Assembly: GCA_035315685.1 (NCBI GenBank)
Contig: DATFXR010000415.1
Span: 1 to 8,883, forward strand
DNA from: QHWK01 sp035315685
GTDB lineage: Bacteria > Acidobacteriota > Vicinamibacteria > Vicinamibacterales > CAVVIG01
Direction of reading: 5' to 3'
DNA: 8,883 nucleotides
The translations under genes and the position numbers were made by a program. Shown one piece after another: positions 1 to 7,825 of this stretch (its first letter is position 1; the number at the start of each line of letters is the position of its first letter). Under the pieces are notes generated by a model that saw only the letters and a program-made list of their open reading frames with translations, had not been told where the DNA came from and made no database searches.

Positions 1-236
1 CCCCAGCGATCCTGCGGTCCGCCCTGGACGCAGCAGTTGTCGCCGTCGCCGACGCGGTAGAGGCGTTCCGGGTCGGCGACCGGGAGCGAGCGCAGCATCA
101 CCGCGTGGATCAGCGTGAAGATCGCGGTCGTGCCGCCGATACCGAGCGAGAGCGTCAGGATGGCCGAAGCAGTGAAGACGGGCGAGAGACGGAATTGACG
201 AATCGCGTAACGGATGGCGCCGACCGGATTGTCCAT
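1..236 (-). CDS. ADOP-type ABC transporter permease (MacB/FtsX-like), N-terminal fragment
   Basis: Seen: an open minus-strand frame starts at ATG 236-234 and leaves the window after 78 full codons. An in-frame TAA lies only four codons upstream, so translation cannot start further out. Residues 1-20 are a short amphipathic lead (MDNPVGAIRYAIRQFRLSPV). Residues about 20-48 form a hydrophobic segment with the LTLSLGIGGTTAIF core typical of these permeases, then LRSLPVADPERLYRV, the usual entry to the MacB-like periplasmic domain. A vicinal Cys pair (C68-C69) follows. Family knowledge: ADOP proteins (Acidobacterial Duplicated Orphan Permeases) are about 800 residues, have two FtsX-like permease halves, and are usually encoded without an adjacent ATPase; their substrates are mostly unknown. 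Acts in the inner membrane. No strong Shine-Dalgarno precedes the ATG. The gene is divergent from the kinase at 348. The subfamily call rests on the N-terminus only; a MacB-like permease of another type is the alternative. Confidence 0.85.
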   Translation of the reverse strand, partial: MDNPVGAIRYAIRQFRLSPVFTASAILTLSLGIGGTTAIFTLIHAVMLRSLPVADPERLYRVGDGDNCCVQGGPQDRW

Positions 237-347
237 GCGGATCGGTTAGACGGCAGAGACTTGCCATTCGTTGGCGCCGTCACGAAATGCGCGACGCGCG
301 CAAGGCGATCCTCGCGCGGGGCCAGCCTATAATCACCGCCATACTCC
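237..347. promoter_or_regulatory. Divergent intergenic region between permease and kinase genes
   Basis: These 111 bp separate the outward-facing starts of the ADOP-like permease (minus) and the kinase (plus), so they must hold both promoters. The only convincing element is the plus-strand TATAAT at 328-333. No clear -35/-10 pair was found for the minus-strand permease, and no long inverted repeat or operator-like palindrome stands out. Confidence 0.55.
328..333 (+). promoter_or_regulatory. Putative -10 box (TATAAT) of the kinase gene
   Basis: A perfect TATAAT lies 14 bp before the GTG start codon at 348. With a usual 6-8 nt from the -10 box to the start site, transcription would begin near 340. 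The 5' leader would then be only about 8 nt, with no room for a Shine-Dalgarno. No good TTGACA-like -35 sits at 16-18 bp spacing (the 17-bp position reads GCGATC). The site would therefore depend on the -10, an activator or another sigma factor. Promoter identity is inference; the hexamer and spacing are seen directly. Confidence 0.55.
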
Positions 348-3080
348 GTGTTTCTGACGGCAGGCACCCGCATCGGCCCGTATGAGATTGCTGCTCAGAT
401 CGGTGCGGGCGGCATGGGTGAGGTCTATCGGGCCACTGACACGAACCTGAAACGCCAGGTCGCGATCAAGATTCTGCCGGACGGCGTCGCTGCAGACCGC
501 GAGCGGCTGGCGCGGTTCCAGCGGGAAGCCGAACTCCTCGCGTCCTTGAATCATCCCAATATCGCGACCGTCCACGGCTGGGAGAAGAGCGCGGGCATGA
601 CCGCGCTCGTCATGGAACTGGTCGAAGGGCCAACGCTTGCGGATCGCATCGCCGAGGGGCCGATCCCGGTCAACGACGCGCTGCCCATTGCGAAACAGAT
701 TGCAGAGGCGCTCGAGGCCGCCCACGAACAAGGCGTCATCCACCGCGATGTGAAGCCGGCGAACATCAAGATCACTCGCGACGGCGACGTGAAGGTGTTG
801 GACTTCGGGTTGGCCAAGCCGCTCGACCGCGCGCCGGCCGGCGATGCCTCGCAGTCGCCGACCATCAGCAGTCCCGTCATGACGCGCGCGGGCGTGATCG
901 TGGGGACTGCGGCCTACATGAGTCCGGAGCAGGCGCGCGGGAAGTCCGTCGACAAGCGCACCGACATCTGGGCATTCGGATGCGTGGTGTACGAGATCCT
1001 GACCGGACGTGCCGCATTCCCGGGTGAGACGCTGCCGGACACAATCGCGGCCGTTCTCGACCGCGAGCCGGACTGGAGCGCATTGCCTGCGGGCACGGCG
1101 GCAGGGATCGGACAGCTGCTCCGGCGTTGCCTAGAGAAGGATCCGAAACACCGGCTTCGCGACATCGGCGACGCGCGCATCGAGATCGATGAAGCGCTGA
1201 CGATACCCTCAGGCGATGGCAGATCCGCAACGATACCGGGCGTTCACGCTGCCAGATGGCAGCGCGCTCTGCTGTGGGCCATCGCTTTCGGAGGCGCCGC
1301 GCTTGCCGCGGCCGTCCTGCTCGCGCCGGGAACACTGCGGCGACCGGCGCCGCCGCGCGCGGCGCTGCGTCTCAAGGCCGACCTGGGCGCGGACGCTTCG
1401 CTGGCATATGCGGGCTACGGGCCCGCCGCGATCCTCTCACCCGATGACGTCCTCCTCGCATTCGTCGCGCAAAGGAGTACCGGGGGAAATCGGCAGCTCT
1501 ATGTCCGGCGACTCACCCAACTGCAAGCCATGGCGCTGTCTGGGACCGAGGACGCCGACAGTCCGTTCTTTTCGCCGGACGGCCAGTGGATCGCCTTCTT
1601 CGCCGGCGGCAAGCTGAAGAAGATCTCCGTCACCGGAGGCGCCGTCGTCACGCTGTGCGACGCGGCGGACGGCCGGGGCGGCGCATGGAGTGAGGACGGC
1701 ACGATCATCTTCTCCCCCAACAGCGGGTCTGGTGTGAGCCTCCGGCGCGTCTCATCGGCCGGCGGGATGGCCGAACCGGCGACATCGCTCGCGACGGACG
1801 AAGTCAGTCAGCGGTGGCCCCAGGTGCTGCCCGGTGGTAAGGCCGTGCTGTTTACGAGTAGCAGCAGCCCGGTGGCCTACGACGAGGCAAACCTCGTCGT
1901 CCAGCCTCTGCCGACCGGCGCGCGGAAGGTTGTTCAACGCGGGGGTTACTACGGCCGCTATGTGCCGAGCGGCCATCTGGTGTACCTCCACGATGGGTCG
2001 CTCCTTGCGGTGCCGTTCGATGTGAGCCGGCTGGAAGTCACCGGGCAGCCTGTGGTCGCGCTCGACAGCGTGGGATCGAATCCGGTCTCGGGAGGGGCGC
2101 AATTCGAAGTGTCTTCCTCGGGCACGCTGATGTATGTCCCGGGCCAGACGTTCAGCGATCCGCCCTACTGGTTGGATCGTAACGGGAAGACGACTCCGAT
2201 GCGCGCCACACTCGAGAACTGGTTCAACCCCCAGTTCGCTCCCGACGGCCGCCATCTCGCGATGAACGTCGCTGACGGACAAAACGACGTCTGGGTCTAC
2301 GAATGGGCTCGGGACTTGCTCAACCGGCTGACATTCGACCCCGCCGACGACAGGAAGCCAGTATGGACGCCAGATGGCCGCCGTATCGTATTCGCTTCAA
2401 CACGCGCGGATAAATCGACGATGAACCTCTATTGGCGGCGGAGCGACGGGACAGGTGATGAGCAGCGCCTCACCGTGAGCAGGAACCCGCAGTTCCCCGC
2501 ATCGTGGCATCCAAGCGGCAAGTTGCTCGCGTTCGAGGAGCAGAACCCGCAAACGAATTTCGATCTGATGATTCTGCCGGTGGAGGGAGACGAGATGTCG
2601 GGCTGGAAGCCCGGCGAGCCCAGGGTGTTCCTGAACAGTCCCTTCGCGGAGCGCGAGCCGGTTTTCTCGTTCGACGGACGATGGCTCGCGTACTGGTCGA
2701 ATGAAACGGGACGGAATGAAGTGTATGTGCAGTCGTTCCCTGGGCCCGGCGGTAAGTGGCAGATCTCGACCGGTAGCGGGACCTATCCGACCTGGTCGCG
2801 CACGAAGCACGAGCTCTTCTACGGTACTGCCGGCGGACAGATCATGGTGGCTCCGTACACGGTGGAAGGCGACTCGTTTCGCGCCGAGACGCCGCGGCTC
2901 TGGTCCGGCGAGCATTTCGCTGCGCGCGGCCCGAACCGCGCGTTCGACCTGCATCCCGACGGTGAGCGATTCGTGCTCGCGCGCGCCGCACGAACACAAA
3001 GCTCGAGGAAGGACGACGTTACGTTCGTTTTCAACTTCTTCGACGAGCTGCGCCGGCTTGCACCAGCCACGAAACGATGA
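348..3080 (+). CDS. Membrane-anchored Ser/Thr protein kinase with C-terminal PD40 (WD40-like) beta-propeller
   Basis: 910 residues. The GTG at 348 is the only usable start: an in-frame TAA sits at 330-332 and kinase homology begins at once (GTRIGPYEI). Cytoplasmic Hanks-type kinase domain, residues about 11-285: glycine loop G19-A-G-G-M-G24, VAIK with K41, probable alpha-C glutamate E60, HRDVKPAN with D134 and N139, D152-F-G154, SPE at 192-194 and D206-I-W208. All catalytic residues are present, so an active RD-type kinase is predicted. The activation segment carries several Ser/Thr candidates (S168, S170, T172, S174, S175, T179, T187). A single membrane span lies at about 307-325. The remaining residues, about 340-890, look like a propeller of PD40/TolB-type blades, with SPDG-like turns near 364, 409, 448, 631, 674, 721, 774 and 869, presumably on the periplasmic side. 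It ends with FNFFDELRRL, a frequent tail of this family. Probable role: transmembrane signalling by phosphorylation; ligand and targets unknown. Convergent with the TPR gene, 26 bp apart. Confidence 0.95.
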   Translation: MFLTAGTRIGPYEIAAQIGAGGMGEVYRATDTNLKRQVAIKILPDGVAADRERLARFQREAELLASLNHPNIATVHGWEKSAGMTALVMELVEGPTLADRIAEGPIPVNDALPIAKQIAEALEAAHEQGVIHRDVKPANIKITRDGDVKVLDFGLAKPLDRAPAGDASQSPTISSPVMTRAGVIVGTAAYMSPEQARGKSVDKRTDIWAFGCVVYEILTGRAAFPGETLPDTIAAVLDREPDWSALPAGTAAGIGQLLRRCLEKDPKHRLRDIGDARIEIDEALTIPSGDGRSATIPGVHAARWQRALLWAIAFGGAALAAAVLLAPGTLRRPAPPRAALRLKADLGADASLAYAGYGPAAILSPDDVLLAFVAQRSTGGNRQLYVRRLTQLQAMALSGTEDADSPFFSPDGQWIAFFAGGKLKKISVTGGAVVTLCDAADGRGGAWSEDGTIIFSPNSGSGVSLRRVSSAGGMAEPATSLATDEVSQRWPQVLPGGKAVLFTSSSSPVAYDEANLVVQPLPTGARKVVQRGGYYGRYVPSGHLVYLHDGSLLAVPFDVSRLEVTGQPVVALDSVGSNPVSGGAQFEVSSSGTLMYVPGQTFSDPPYWLDRNGKTTPMRATLENWFNPQFAPDGRHLAMNVADGQNDVWVYEWARDLLNRLTFDPADDRKPVWTPDGRRIVFASTRADKSTMNLYWRRSDGTGDEQRLTVSRNPQFPASWHPSGKLLAFEEQNPQTNFDLMILPVEGDEMSGWKPGEPRVFLNSPFAEREPVFSFDGRWLAYWSNETGRNEVYVQSFPGPGGKWQISTGSGTYPTWSRTKHELFYGTAGGQIMVAPYTVEGDSFRAETPRLWSGEHFAARGPNRAFDLHPDGERFVLARAARTQSSRKDDVTFVFNFFDELRRLAPATKR

Positions 3081-3106
3081 GCCTCGCACTCTGCATTGCC
3101 GATCAT

Positions 3107-4201
3107 TCAGTCGCCCGGCGTACGCGTGGACAGCCGCTCGAAGATCTCGAGCTCTTTGTCGGCGAGCGCCTTTTGTCCGGTCCGCTGGTACGCCTGCGCC
3201 AGCCGGTAATGCGCCTGCGCCAGATCGGGCTCGAGCCGCGCCGCCGCCTGCAGCTGCTGGATCGCGTCGGCGTAACGCCGCGAATCCGAGAGCAGGATGC
3301 CAAGCTCGAGGAAGCCCTTCGCCAGCGTGCGATCGAGGGTGACGGCGCGGCGCAGCAGCGCTTCCACCTGGCGGAGATCTGCCGGCGGCTCCGGCTGCCC
3401 CTTCCAGAGGCTCATCGCGTAGTGATACTGCGCCAGCGCGTTGCGCGGATGCGCCTTCGCGAAGCGGGCGAGCCGCTCGGTGATCTCGGCGCCGAGCGCC
3501 GGAACGACGCCGTACATCTCGCCGAGGAACTGGTAGGGCCGCGGATCGGACGGCGCCAGGTCCGCCGCGCGGAAGAACGACCTGACCGCATCCTCGTGCG
3601 CGCCGCGCGAGTACTGCGCGATGCCGAGGCCGACCTGCAAGCGCGCCGAATCGGGATGACGTTCGACACCGGCGGTGAACACCCGTGCCGCCTCGTCGTA
3701 GGCGTGCAGCTGCAGCAGATTGTCGCCCCAGTCGAACAGGTGCTCCTCGGTCGGATCCATGTGCGCGGCGCGCTGATACTCTTCGGCCGCGGCGAGCAGG
3801 TTTCCGCTGCGCTCGTTGACGTCGGCGAGCAGGTTGTGCAGCTCCGCAGTGTCGCGCGCGCCGATCATTTGCAGAATCAGCGTGCGCGCCTCGTCGAGCT
3901 GTTTCAGCTCGAGCAGCGCCAGCGCGAGATCGTGGCCGCTCGCGTAATCGGTGGGATCGATCGCGCGCGCCCGCCGCAGATGAGGCAGCGCCGCCTGCAG
4001 CTTGCCCTGCTGCAGGTAGAACGACGCGAGCTGATACTGCGCATCGAAGCTGTCGGGGGTTCGTCGAACCGCGTCGAGGAGCCGCTGCTCCATCGCCGCG
4101 ACAGGCGCCGCGCGCGGCTGGACCGTCTGCGCGACGACTCCCGCCCGCGCCGCCACGACCAGCAGCGCGAACGGGAGGAGAAACTGGACGCGAGCTACCA
4201 A
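3107..4201 (-). CDS. Secreted tetratricopeptide-repeat (TPR) protein, downstream partner of the TonB receptor
   Basis: 364 residues from a TTG start (4201-4199) to a TGA at 3109-3107. The frame is open far upstream, but that part lies inside the receptor gene and reads as out-of-frame noise. The TTG is preferred because it places a signal peptide at the N-terminus: VARVQ, a hydrophobic run LLPFALLVVAARA, and likely cleavage after GVVA24. The TTG overlaps the receptor's final codons and TAG stop, and a weak GAAG lies 5 nt before it, which suggests translational coupling. The mature protein is almost entirely TPR helices: repeats near 53-84, 87-116, 119-150, 153-184, 187-218, 221-254, 256-290, 294-326 and 328-358, with the usual W/Y-G-A-P pattern (YASGHDLALALLEL, DPTEEHLFDWGDNLL). 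There is no catalytic motif and no Cys, so it is not a lipoprotein. TPR arrays hold protein partners; a periplasmic scaffold working with the receptor or the nearby CRTAC1 protein is inference. Confidence 0.85.
   Translation of the reverse strand: MVARVQFLLPFALLVVAARAGVVAQTVQPRAAPVAAMEQRLLDAVRRTPDSFDAQYQLASFYLQQGKLQAALPHLRRARAIDPTDYASGHDLALALLELKQLDEARTLILQMIGARDTAELHNLLADVNERSGNLLAAAEEYQRAAHMDPTEEHLFDWGDNLLQLHAYDEAARVFTAGVERHPDSARLQVGLGIAQYSRGAHEDAVRSFFRAADLAPSDPRPYQFLGEMYGVVPALGAEITERLARFAKAHPRNALAQYHYAMSLWKGQPEPPADLRQVEALLRRAVTLDRTLAKGFLELGILLSDSRRYADAIQQLQAAARLEPDLAQAHYRLAQAYQRTGQKALADKELEIFERLSTRTPGD
4195..4201 (-). other. Overlap of receptor stop codon and TPR start codon
   Basis: On the minus strand the receptor ends TAT-TGG-TAG, and the TPR frame enters as TTG-GTA-G over the same bases, a 7-nt overlap. 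Such overlaps commonly mean that ribosomes finishing the first gene re-initiate on the second. The TTG choice depends on the signal peptide it exposes. The next convincing Met in frame (residue 37) would remove the export signal. Confidence 0.6.
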
Positions 4202-7200
4202 TAGAGCTTCACACCGAGCTGCACCTGGCGCGGTGTGTTGCGCATGGTGGTGATGCTCGCGAAGTTGCGCGCGTCGAGGTAGTTCAGCGATCCCGGCAGG
4301 TTGAACGCCGCCGTGTTCGTGACGTTGAAGATCTCCACGCGGATCTCGAACTGCCGTTCGGCCGCAATCCGGAACTGCCGCGCCACGCCGAGATCGAGCT
4401 GACGCAGCGGCGGCCCGGTCACCTGGCTGCGCGAACCGCCAAGCGGGCCGAAGTCGGTCTGCCCGATCGTCGTCGCCGGCGCAGGATCGGCAAAGGCCGC
4501 CGGGTTGTAGAACTGATCGACGTCGTGCTTGCCCGCATATGGATCGCCGACGACCAGCGCGTAGCATCCCAAGCCGTTGCCCGAGGTATTTGTTCCGGCG
4601 GCTGTCGATACCGTACACGGGATCGTCTGCGCCTGGCCGCTGTAGAGCGACAGGACCCAGTTGGTGCGCCACCCGCCGAGCCACATCCCACTGCCGGGGA
4701 TGTCGTAGTTGCCGCTGAAGACGAACGCATGCTTGGTGTGGAACCCGGACAGGCCGATGTCGTTCGCCAGATCCCAGCCGACCAGGTTCGGGCCGCGCAA
4801 GCCGCCGACGCCGCCTCCGGCCAGCGAGTCGCCGGCGTTGGTCTTCGAGTCGCTGAGCGTGTAGCTCGCCAGGAACTGCAGGCCGGCGTGGTAACGCCGC
4901 TGGAACTTCAACTGCAGCGAGTCGTACGAGCTCACGCCGACGGTGCGGACCAGCAGCGACCCGCGGGCGAAGTCGGGCCATTGCACGTACGGCTGCGGAT
5001 TGGTCCCCGGCGGCAGCAGCACCTGCACGTTGTTCATGCCGGTGAAGGTTTCGAGGTTCCGTCCGCGCGTGCCGACGTAGCCGACTTCGACCGAGTGCTG
5101 CGGAAACACCTCGGTCTGCAGCGTCACGTTGTAGCTGTGGTACCGCGGCGTCTTGTAGTCGTACTCGACGCCGCGCAGCGTGAGGCCGTTGGCGTTCACG
5201 GCGAGCGGATCGAGCACGACGCGGTCGCGCGCGTCGAGACCGACCAGCGAACCGTCGGGCAGACGGTTGGGTGTGGTGTCGTTCGGCGCCTGATACACCA
5301 GCGTGTACTGGAACGGGTAGTTGTAGCCGAGGCTCGGGTTGCCGCCGCGGTTCTCGAACGCGCCGTAGAACAACCCGTACCCCGATCGCAACACCGCCTT
5401 CGGCGTCAACTCATAGGCGGCGTCCACCCGCGGCGCGAAGTTGTTCTTCGGCATCGGGCCGAGACCGCTGCCGAACTGGTCCGTGTAGACGAGGTTGATG
5501 TTGTCCTTGGCAAGGTTGCTGACGAAGCTCGTCGACAGCGGCTTGTTCTGGAACTCGGCCGGAATCAGGTACTGCGCCGGAGGCCCGGGCACCATGTTGG
5601 CCTGCTCGGACTGCCGCTCCTGCTCGCGGCTGAACCAGTCCCAACGCAGGCCGTAGTTCAGCGTCAGCTTCGAGTTGATCCGCCAGTTGTCCTGCCCGTA
5701 CGCGCCGTGATACGTCTTGAACGCGTCGACCGAGCCGAACGGCGACACGCGCAGGATGTTCAGGCCGCCGAGGAAATCGACGCCGCCGGCCACGCTCGAC
5801 GGAATCTGACTGAGCAGCAGTTGCGCCCGCGCCGTGCTGGTGTCGGTCTGGTTGACGAGCGACGTGTAGCGGCCGTCCGCGATGTACTCGCCGCGCGCGT
5901 AGGGCGGCTGCGTCGACCCGAAGAAGATGTACTGGTACATGTAGCCGCCCTTGAACGCGTGCGACTTGTACACCTTGGTCAGGTTGTCGCTGAACTGGGC
6001 GGTGTTGCTGAACCGCTCGCTGACCACCCAGCTGGCGTGGCCGAGATCGCTGAGGTTGCCGAGTTGCAGCAGCGGCAGGCCGCCGTTGCCGTCCAACTGC
6101 GGGATGCCGAGGATCCCGTACTTCGCCGGCAGGTTGCTGGTGTCGTCGCCGTTCGGCTGCAGCCGGAAGGTGTGCTCGCGGCCGACGCCGAACCGCGCCT
6201 CGTTGATCAGCGTCGACGAGAACATGTGCGTGTGGCTCGCCGCGAAGCCGTTGACGCGGACCTTTTCGTCGCCTTCCGAGAACCCGCCGCCGTCGCCGTC
6301 GCCGTCGAACGGCGACGGTCGCACCTTGTGGTTGTTCGAGAAGCTGTAGCGCACGAACAGCCGATCGTTGCCGCTGAAGTTGTGGTCGACGCGCGTGTCA
6401 AAGGCGTGCGTGTCGTCAGTGTTGCTGCGGTTGACGACGTAGTTGTTGTTCAGTCCCGACTGGTTCGGCGACGGGTAGAGCTGCAGCAGCTTCAGCGCGT
6501 TCGGATCGATGCGGCCCGCCGGAATCACGTTGCCGGCAAAGTTGTCGCGCACGTAGCCGGCGCGCACCGCGACGAGGCCGGTCAGCGGATCGACCTGGCC
6601 CGCCTGCAGCAGGCGCGTCGTCGCCGGATCGAAGATCGTGCCGCGCGGGAAGCTGCGTCCGAGCACGTCGGCACCCAGGGTGCCGCTCTGCAGCGAGATC
6701 AGATCGGAGAAGTTCGTGAACCCGCTGGTGCGCTCCAGCGCCGTCGGCACGCTGCGCACCCAGGTGCGCGACTGCTTGGTCGGCGTCCCTTCGTAGTCGA
6801 AGAACCAGAACGTCTTCGAGGCGATCACCGGACCACCGGCGGTGACGCCGAACTGGTTCGAGAGGTAGTCGCCCTTCTTGACGCCGGCGCGCTCGGCGAA
6901 ATAGTCGTTGGCGTTGAGCGCATCGTTCCGGTGGAACTCCCACACCGTCCCGCGCAGCGTGTTCGTCCCCGACTTGAGCGTGGTGTTCAGCACCGCGCCG
7001 CCGGCGCGTCCGTACTCCGCGTTGAACGAGCTGGTGAGGATCTTGATCTCGTCGACGGCGTCGATCGGCGGCTTGACGACGTAGGCGACGCCGCTCAGGA
7101 AGTCGACGTTGCTGGTGTTGTTGTCGATGCCGTCGAGCAGGTAGTTGTTCTGCGCCGGTCTGACGCCGTTGGCGGCGAACATCAGCGGCGCGCGCGCACC

Positions 7201-7716
7201 CGGCTGCGGCGGCGTGACGCCGGTGGTGAGCCGCGCGAGCACCGTGTAGTCGCGGCCGTTCACCGGCAGGTTCTCGATCGTCTGGGACTTCAACGTCTCG
7301 CCGACGCTGCCCGATCCGGTCTGCAGCACCGGCGACTCGGCCGTAACCAGCACCTGCTCACTGATCGCACCTGGCTGCAGATCGAAGTCGACGCGCACCT
7401 GCTCCTGAATTCCGACGGTTACGCCCTGGCGCACGCCCTTGCTGAACCCGGGGAACTCGATCTCGATGCGGTAGGCGCCGGTGCGGATCGGCGTGAAGAT
7501 GTAGGTGCCGTCCTCGCGCGTGACGGTCGTCAGCGTGAGCGCCTGACCTTCATGAGTGATGGTGACCGTCGCGCCCGGCAGCACGCCGCCCTGCTGGTCC
7601 TTCACGGTGCCGGTCATCGTCCCGGTGTCGACTTGTGCGAAGGCTGGCGCGGAGAGGAGCGCGGTGAAGGCGAGCGACGACAGGCAGCGCCGGATTACTG
7701 AAGGCAGGATGCTCAT
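4195..7716 (-). CDS. Oar-like TonB-dependent outer-membrane receptor with N-terminal carboxypeptidase-regulatory domain
   Basis: 1173 residues from ATG 7716-7714; a GGAGGA 4 nt upstream fixes this start over an in-frame ATG at 7743. Signal peptide: MSILPSVIRR, a hydrophobic core, cleavage after SAPAFA27. Residues about 30-115 form a CarboxypepD_reg-like beta-sandwich (TGTVKDQQGGVLPGATVTI, later TYIFTPIRTGAYRIE). The plug domain, about 120-250, includes NLPVNGRD (149-156), NNYLLDGIDNN and FNAEYGRAGGAVLNTTLKSG. The rest is a large beta-barrel with alternating aromatic strands (KTFWFFDYEG at 301-310), ending LGVKLYW with the terminal aromatic residue expected by the BAM machinery. Oddities: an acidic glycine loop DGDGDGGG at 471-478 and a late Cys pair, C1034 and C1051, that could form a loop disulfide. 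Length fits the Oar-like family, which is greatly expanded in Acidobacteriota and Myxococcota. Role: TonB-driven uptake or surface handling of an unknown, perhaps large, substrate. No SusD-type gene is beside it. First gene of a likely operon with the TPR gene. Confidence 0.93.
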   Translation of the reverse strand: MSILPSVIRRCLSSLAFTALLSAPAFAQVDTGTMTGTVKDQQGGVLPGATVTITHEGQALTLTTVTREDGTYIFTPIRTGAYRIEIEFPGFSKGVRQGVTVGIQEQVRVDFDLQPGAISEQVLVTAESPVLQTGSGSVGETLKSQTIENLPVNGRDYTVLARLTTGVTPPQPGARAPLMFAANGVRPAQNNYLLDGIDNNTSNVDFLSGVAYVVKPPIDAVDEIKILTSSFNAEYGRAGGAVLNTTLKSGTNTLRGTVWEFHRNDALNANDYFAERAGVKKGDYLSNQFGVTAGGPVIASKTFWFFDYEGTPTKQSRTWVRSVPTALERTSGFTNFSDLISLQSGTLGADVLGRSFPRGTIFDPATTRLLQAGQVDPLTGLVAVRAGYVRDNFAGNVIPAGRIDPNALKLLQLYPSPNQSGLNNNYVVNRSNTDDTHAFDTRVDHNFSGNDRLFVRYSFSNNHKVRPSPFDGDGDGGGFSEGDEKVRVNGFAASHTHMFSSTLINEARFGVGREHTFRLQPNGDDTSNLPAKYGILGIPQLDGNGGLPLLQLGNLSDLGHASWVVSERFSNTAQFSDNLTKVYKSHAFKGGYMYQYIFFGSTQPPYARGEYIADGRYTSLVNQTDTSTARAQLLLSQIPSSVAGGVDFLGGLNILRVSPFGSVDAFKTYHGAYGQDNWRINSKLTLNYGLRWDWFSREQERQSEQANMVPGPPAQYLIPAEFQNKPLSTSFVSNLAKDNINLVYTDQFGSGLGPMPKNNFAPRVDAAYELTPKAVLRSGYGLFYGAFENRGGNPSLGYNYPFQYTLVYQAPNDTTPNRLPDGSLVGLDARDRVVLDPLAVNANGLTLRGVEYDYKTPRYHSYNVTLQTEVFPQHSVEVGYVGTRGRNLETFTGMNNVQVLLPPGTNPQPYVQWPDFARGSLLVRTVGVSSYDSLQLKFQRRYHAGLQFLASYTLSDSKTNAGDSLAGGGVGGLRGPNLVGWDLANDIGLSGFHTKHAFVFSGNYDIPGSGMWLGGWRTNWVLSLYSGQAQTIPCTVSTAAGTNTSGNGLGCYALVVGDPYAGKHDVDQFYNPAAFADPAPATTIGQTDFGPLGGSRSQVTGPPLRQLDLGVARQFRIAAERQFEIRVEIFNVTNTAAFNLPGSLNYLDARNFASITTMRNTPRQVQLGVKLYW

Positions 7717-7720
7717 TCCG

Positions 7721-7726
7721 TCCTCC
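7721..7726 (-). promoter_or_regulatory. Shine-Dalgarno of the TonB receptor gene
   Basis: Minus-strand GGAGGA followed by CGGA and the ATG at 7716. This near-perfect anti-16S complement with short spacing is the strongest ribosome-binding site in the window. It decides the receptor start at 7716 rather than the upstream in-frame ATG at 7743; the nine extra residues of that longer form (MRSLRTEDG) would sit before a complete signal peptide. Confidence 0.8.
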
Positions 7727-7796
7727 GTGCGAAGCGACCGCATGACGCAACGATCGATCCTCCCGAGCGGGAACGAAGCTGGCGAATGTCGGCGGG

Positions 7797-7825
7797 AGAC
7801 TAGCTTGACCTCCCACGTTTTGCAA
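7797..7825 (-). promoter_or_regulatory. Tentative promoter of the receptor/TPR operon
   Basis: On the minus strand, TTGCAA (7825-7820) is followed after 17 bp by TAGTCT (7802-7797). The match to TTGACA/TATAAT is 4/6 and 3/6, with ideal spacing. It would give a leader of roughly 75 nt before the ATG at 7716. It overlaps the opposing promoter candidate at 7805-7834, so the two would compete for polymerase. In a GC-rich region this pairing could be chance. Confidence 0.3.

Noticed and set aside
105..373. Small overlapping frames on both strands at the left divergent region (105-332 plus, 155-373 minus)
   Set aside because: They overlap the permease start, the kinase promoter and the kinase start. 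They encode Arg/Asp/Ser-rich sequence without motifs and have no ribosome-binding sites that I could see.
3081..3106. Possible bidirectional terminator between the convergent kinase and TPR genes
   Set aside because: The 26-bp gap shows no GC-rich inverted repeat and no T-tract, so no intrinsic terminator can be supported here.
3077..4204. A 375-codon plus-strand frame whose ATG overlaps the kinase TGA (ATGA)
   Set aside because: The ATGA overlap imitates translational coupling, but the frame is antisense to the TPR gene and gives an Arg/Leu/Gln-rich product without family features. The minus strand shows clear TPR periodicity and a signal peptide.
6296..6318. Hairpin with a 9-bp stem and TCGAA loop
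   Set aside because: It lies inside receptor coding sequence, has no following T-run on either strand, and follows from GAC/GGC codons facing each other in GC-rich DNA.
4525..7701. A 1058-codon plus-strand open frame antisense to the TonB receptor
   Set aside because: Its product is a low-complexity run rich in Arg, Val, Ala, Glu and Gln with no recognisable domain. The opposite strand encodes a complete receptor with signal peptide, plug and barrel end. Strong GC bias at third codon positions keeps such antisense frames open.
7717..7743. Upstream ATG (7743) as the receptor start
   Set aside because: It would add nine residues ahead of a complete signal peptide. The ATG at 7716 has a strong GGAGGA at ideal spacing.
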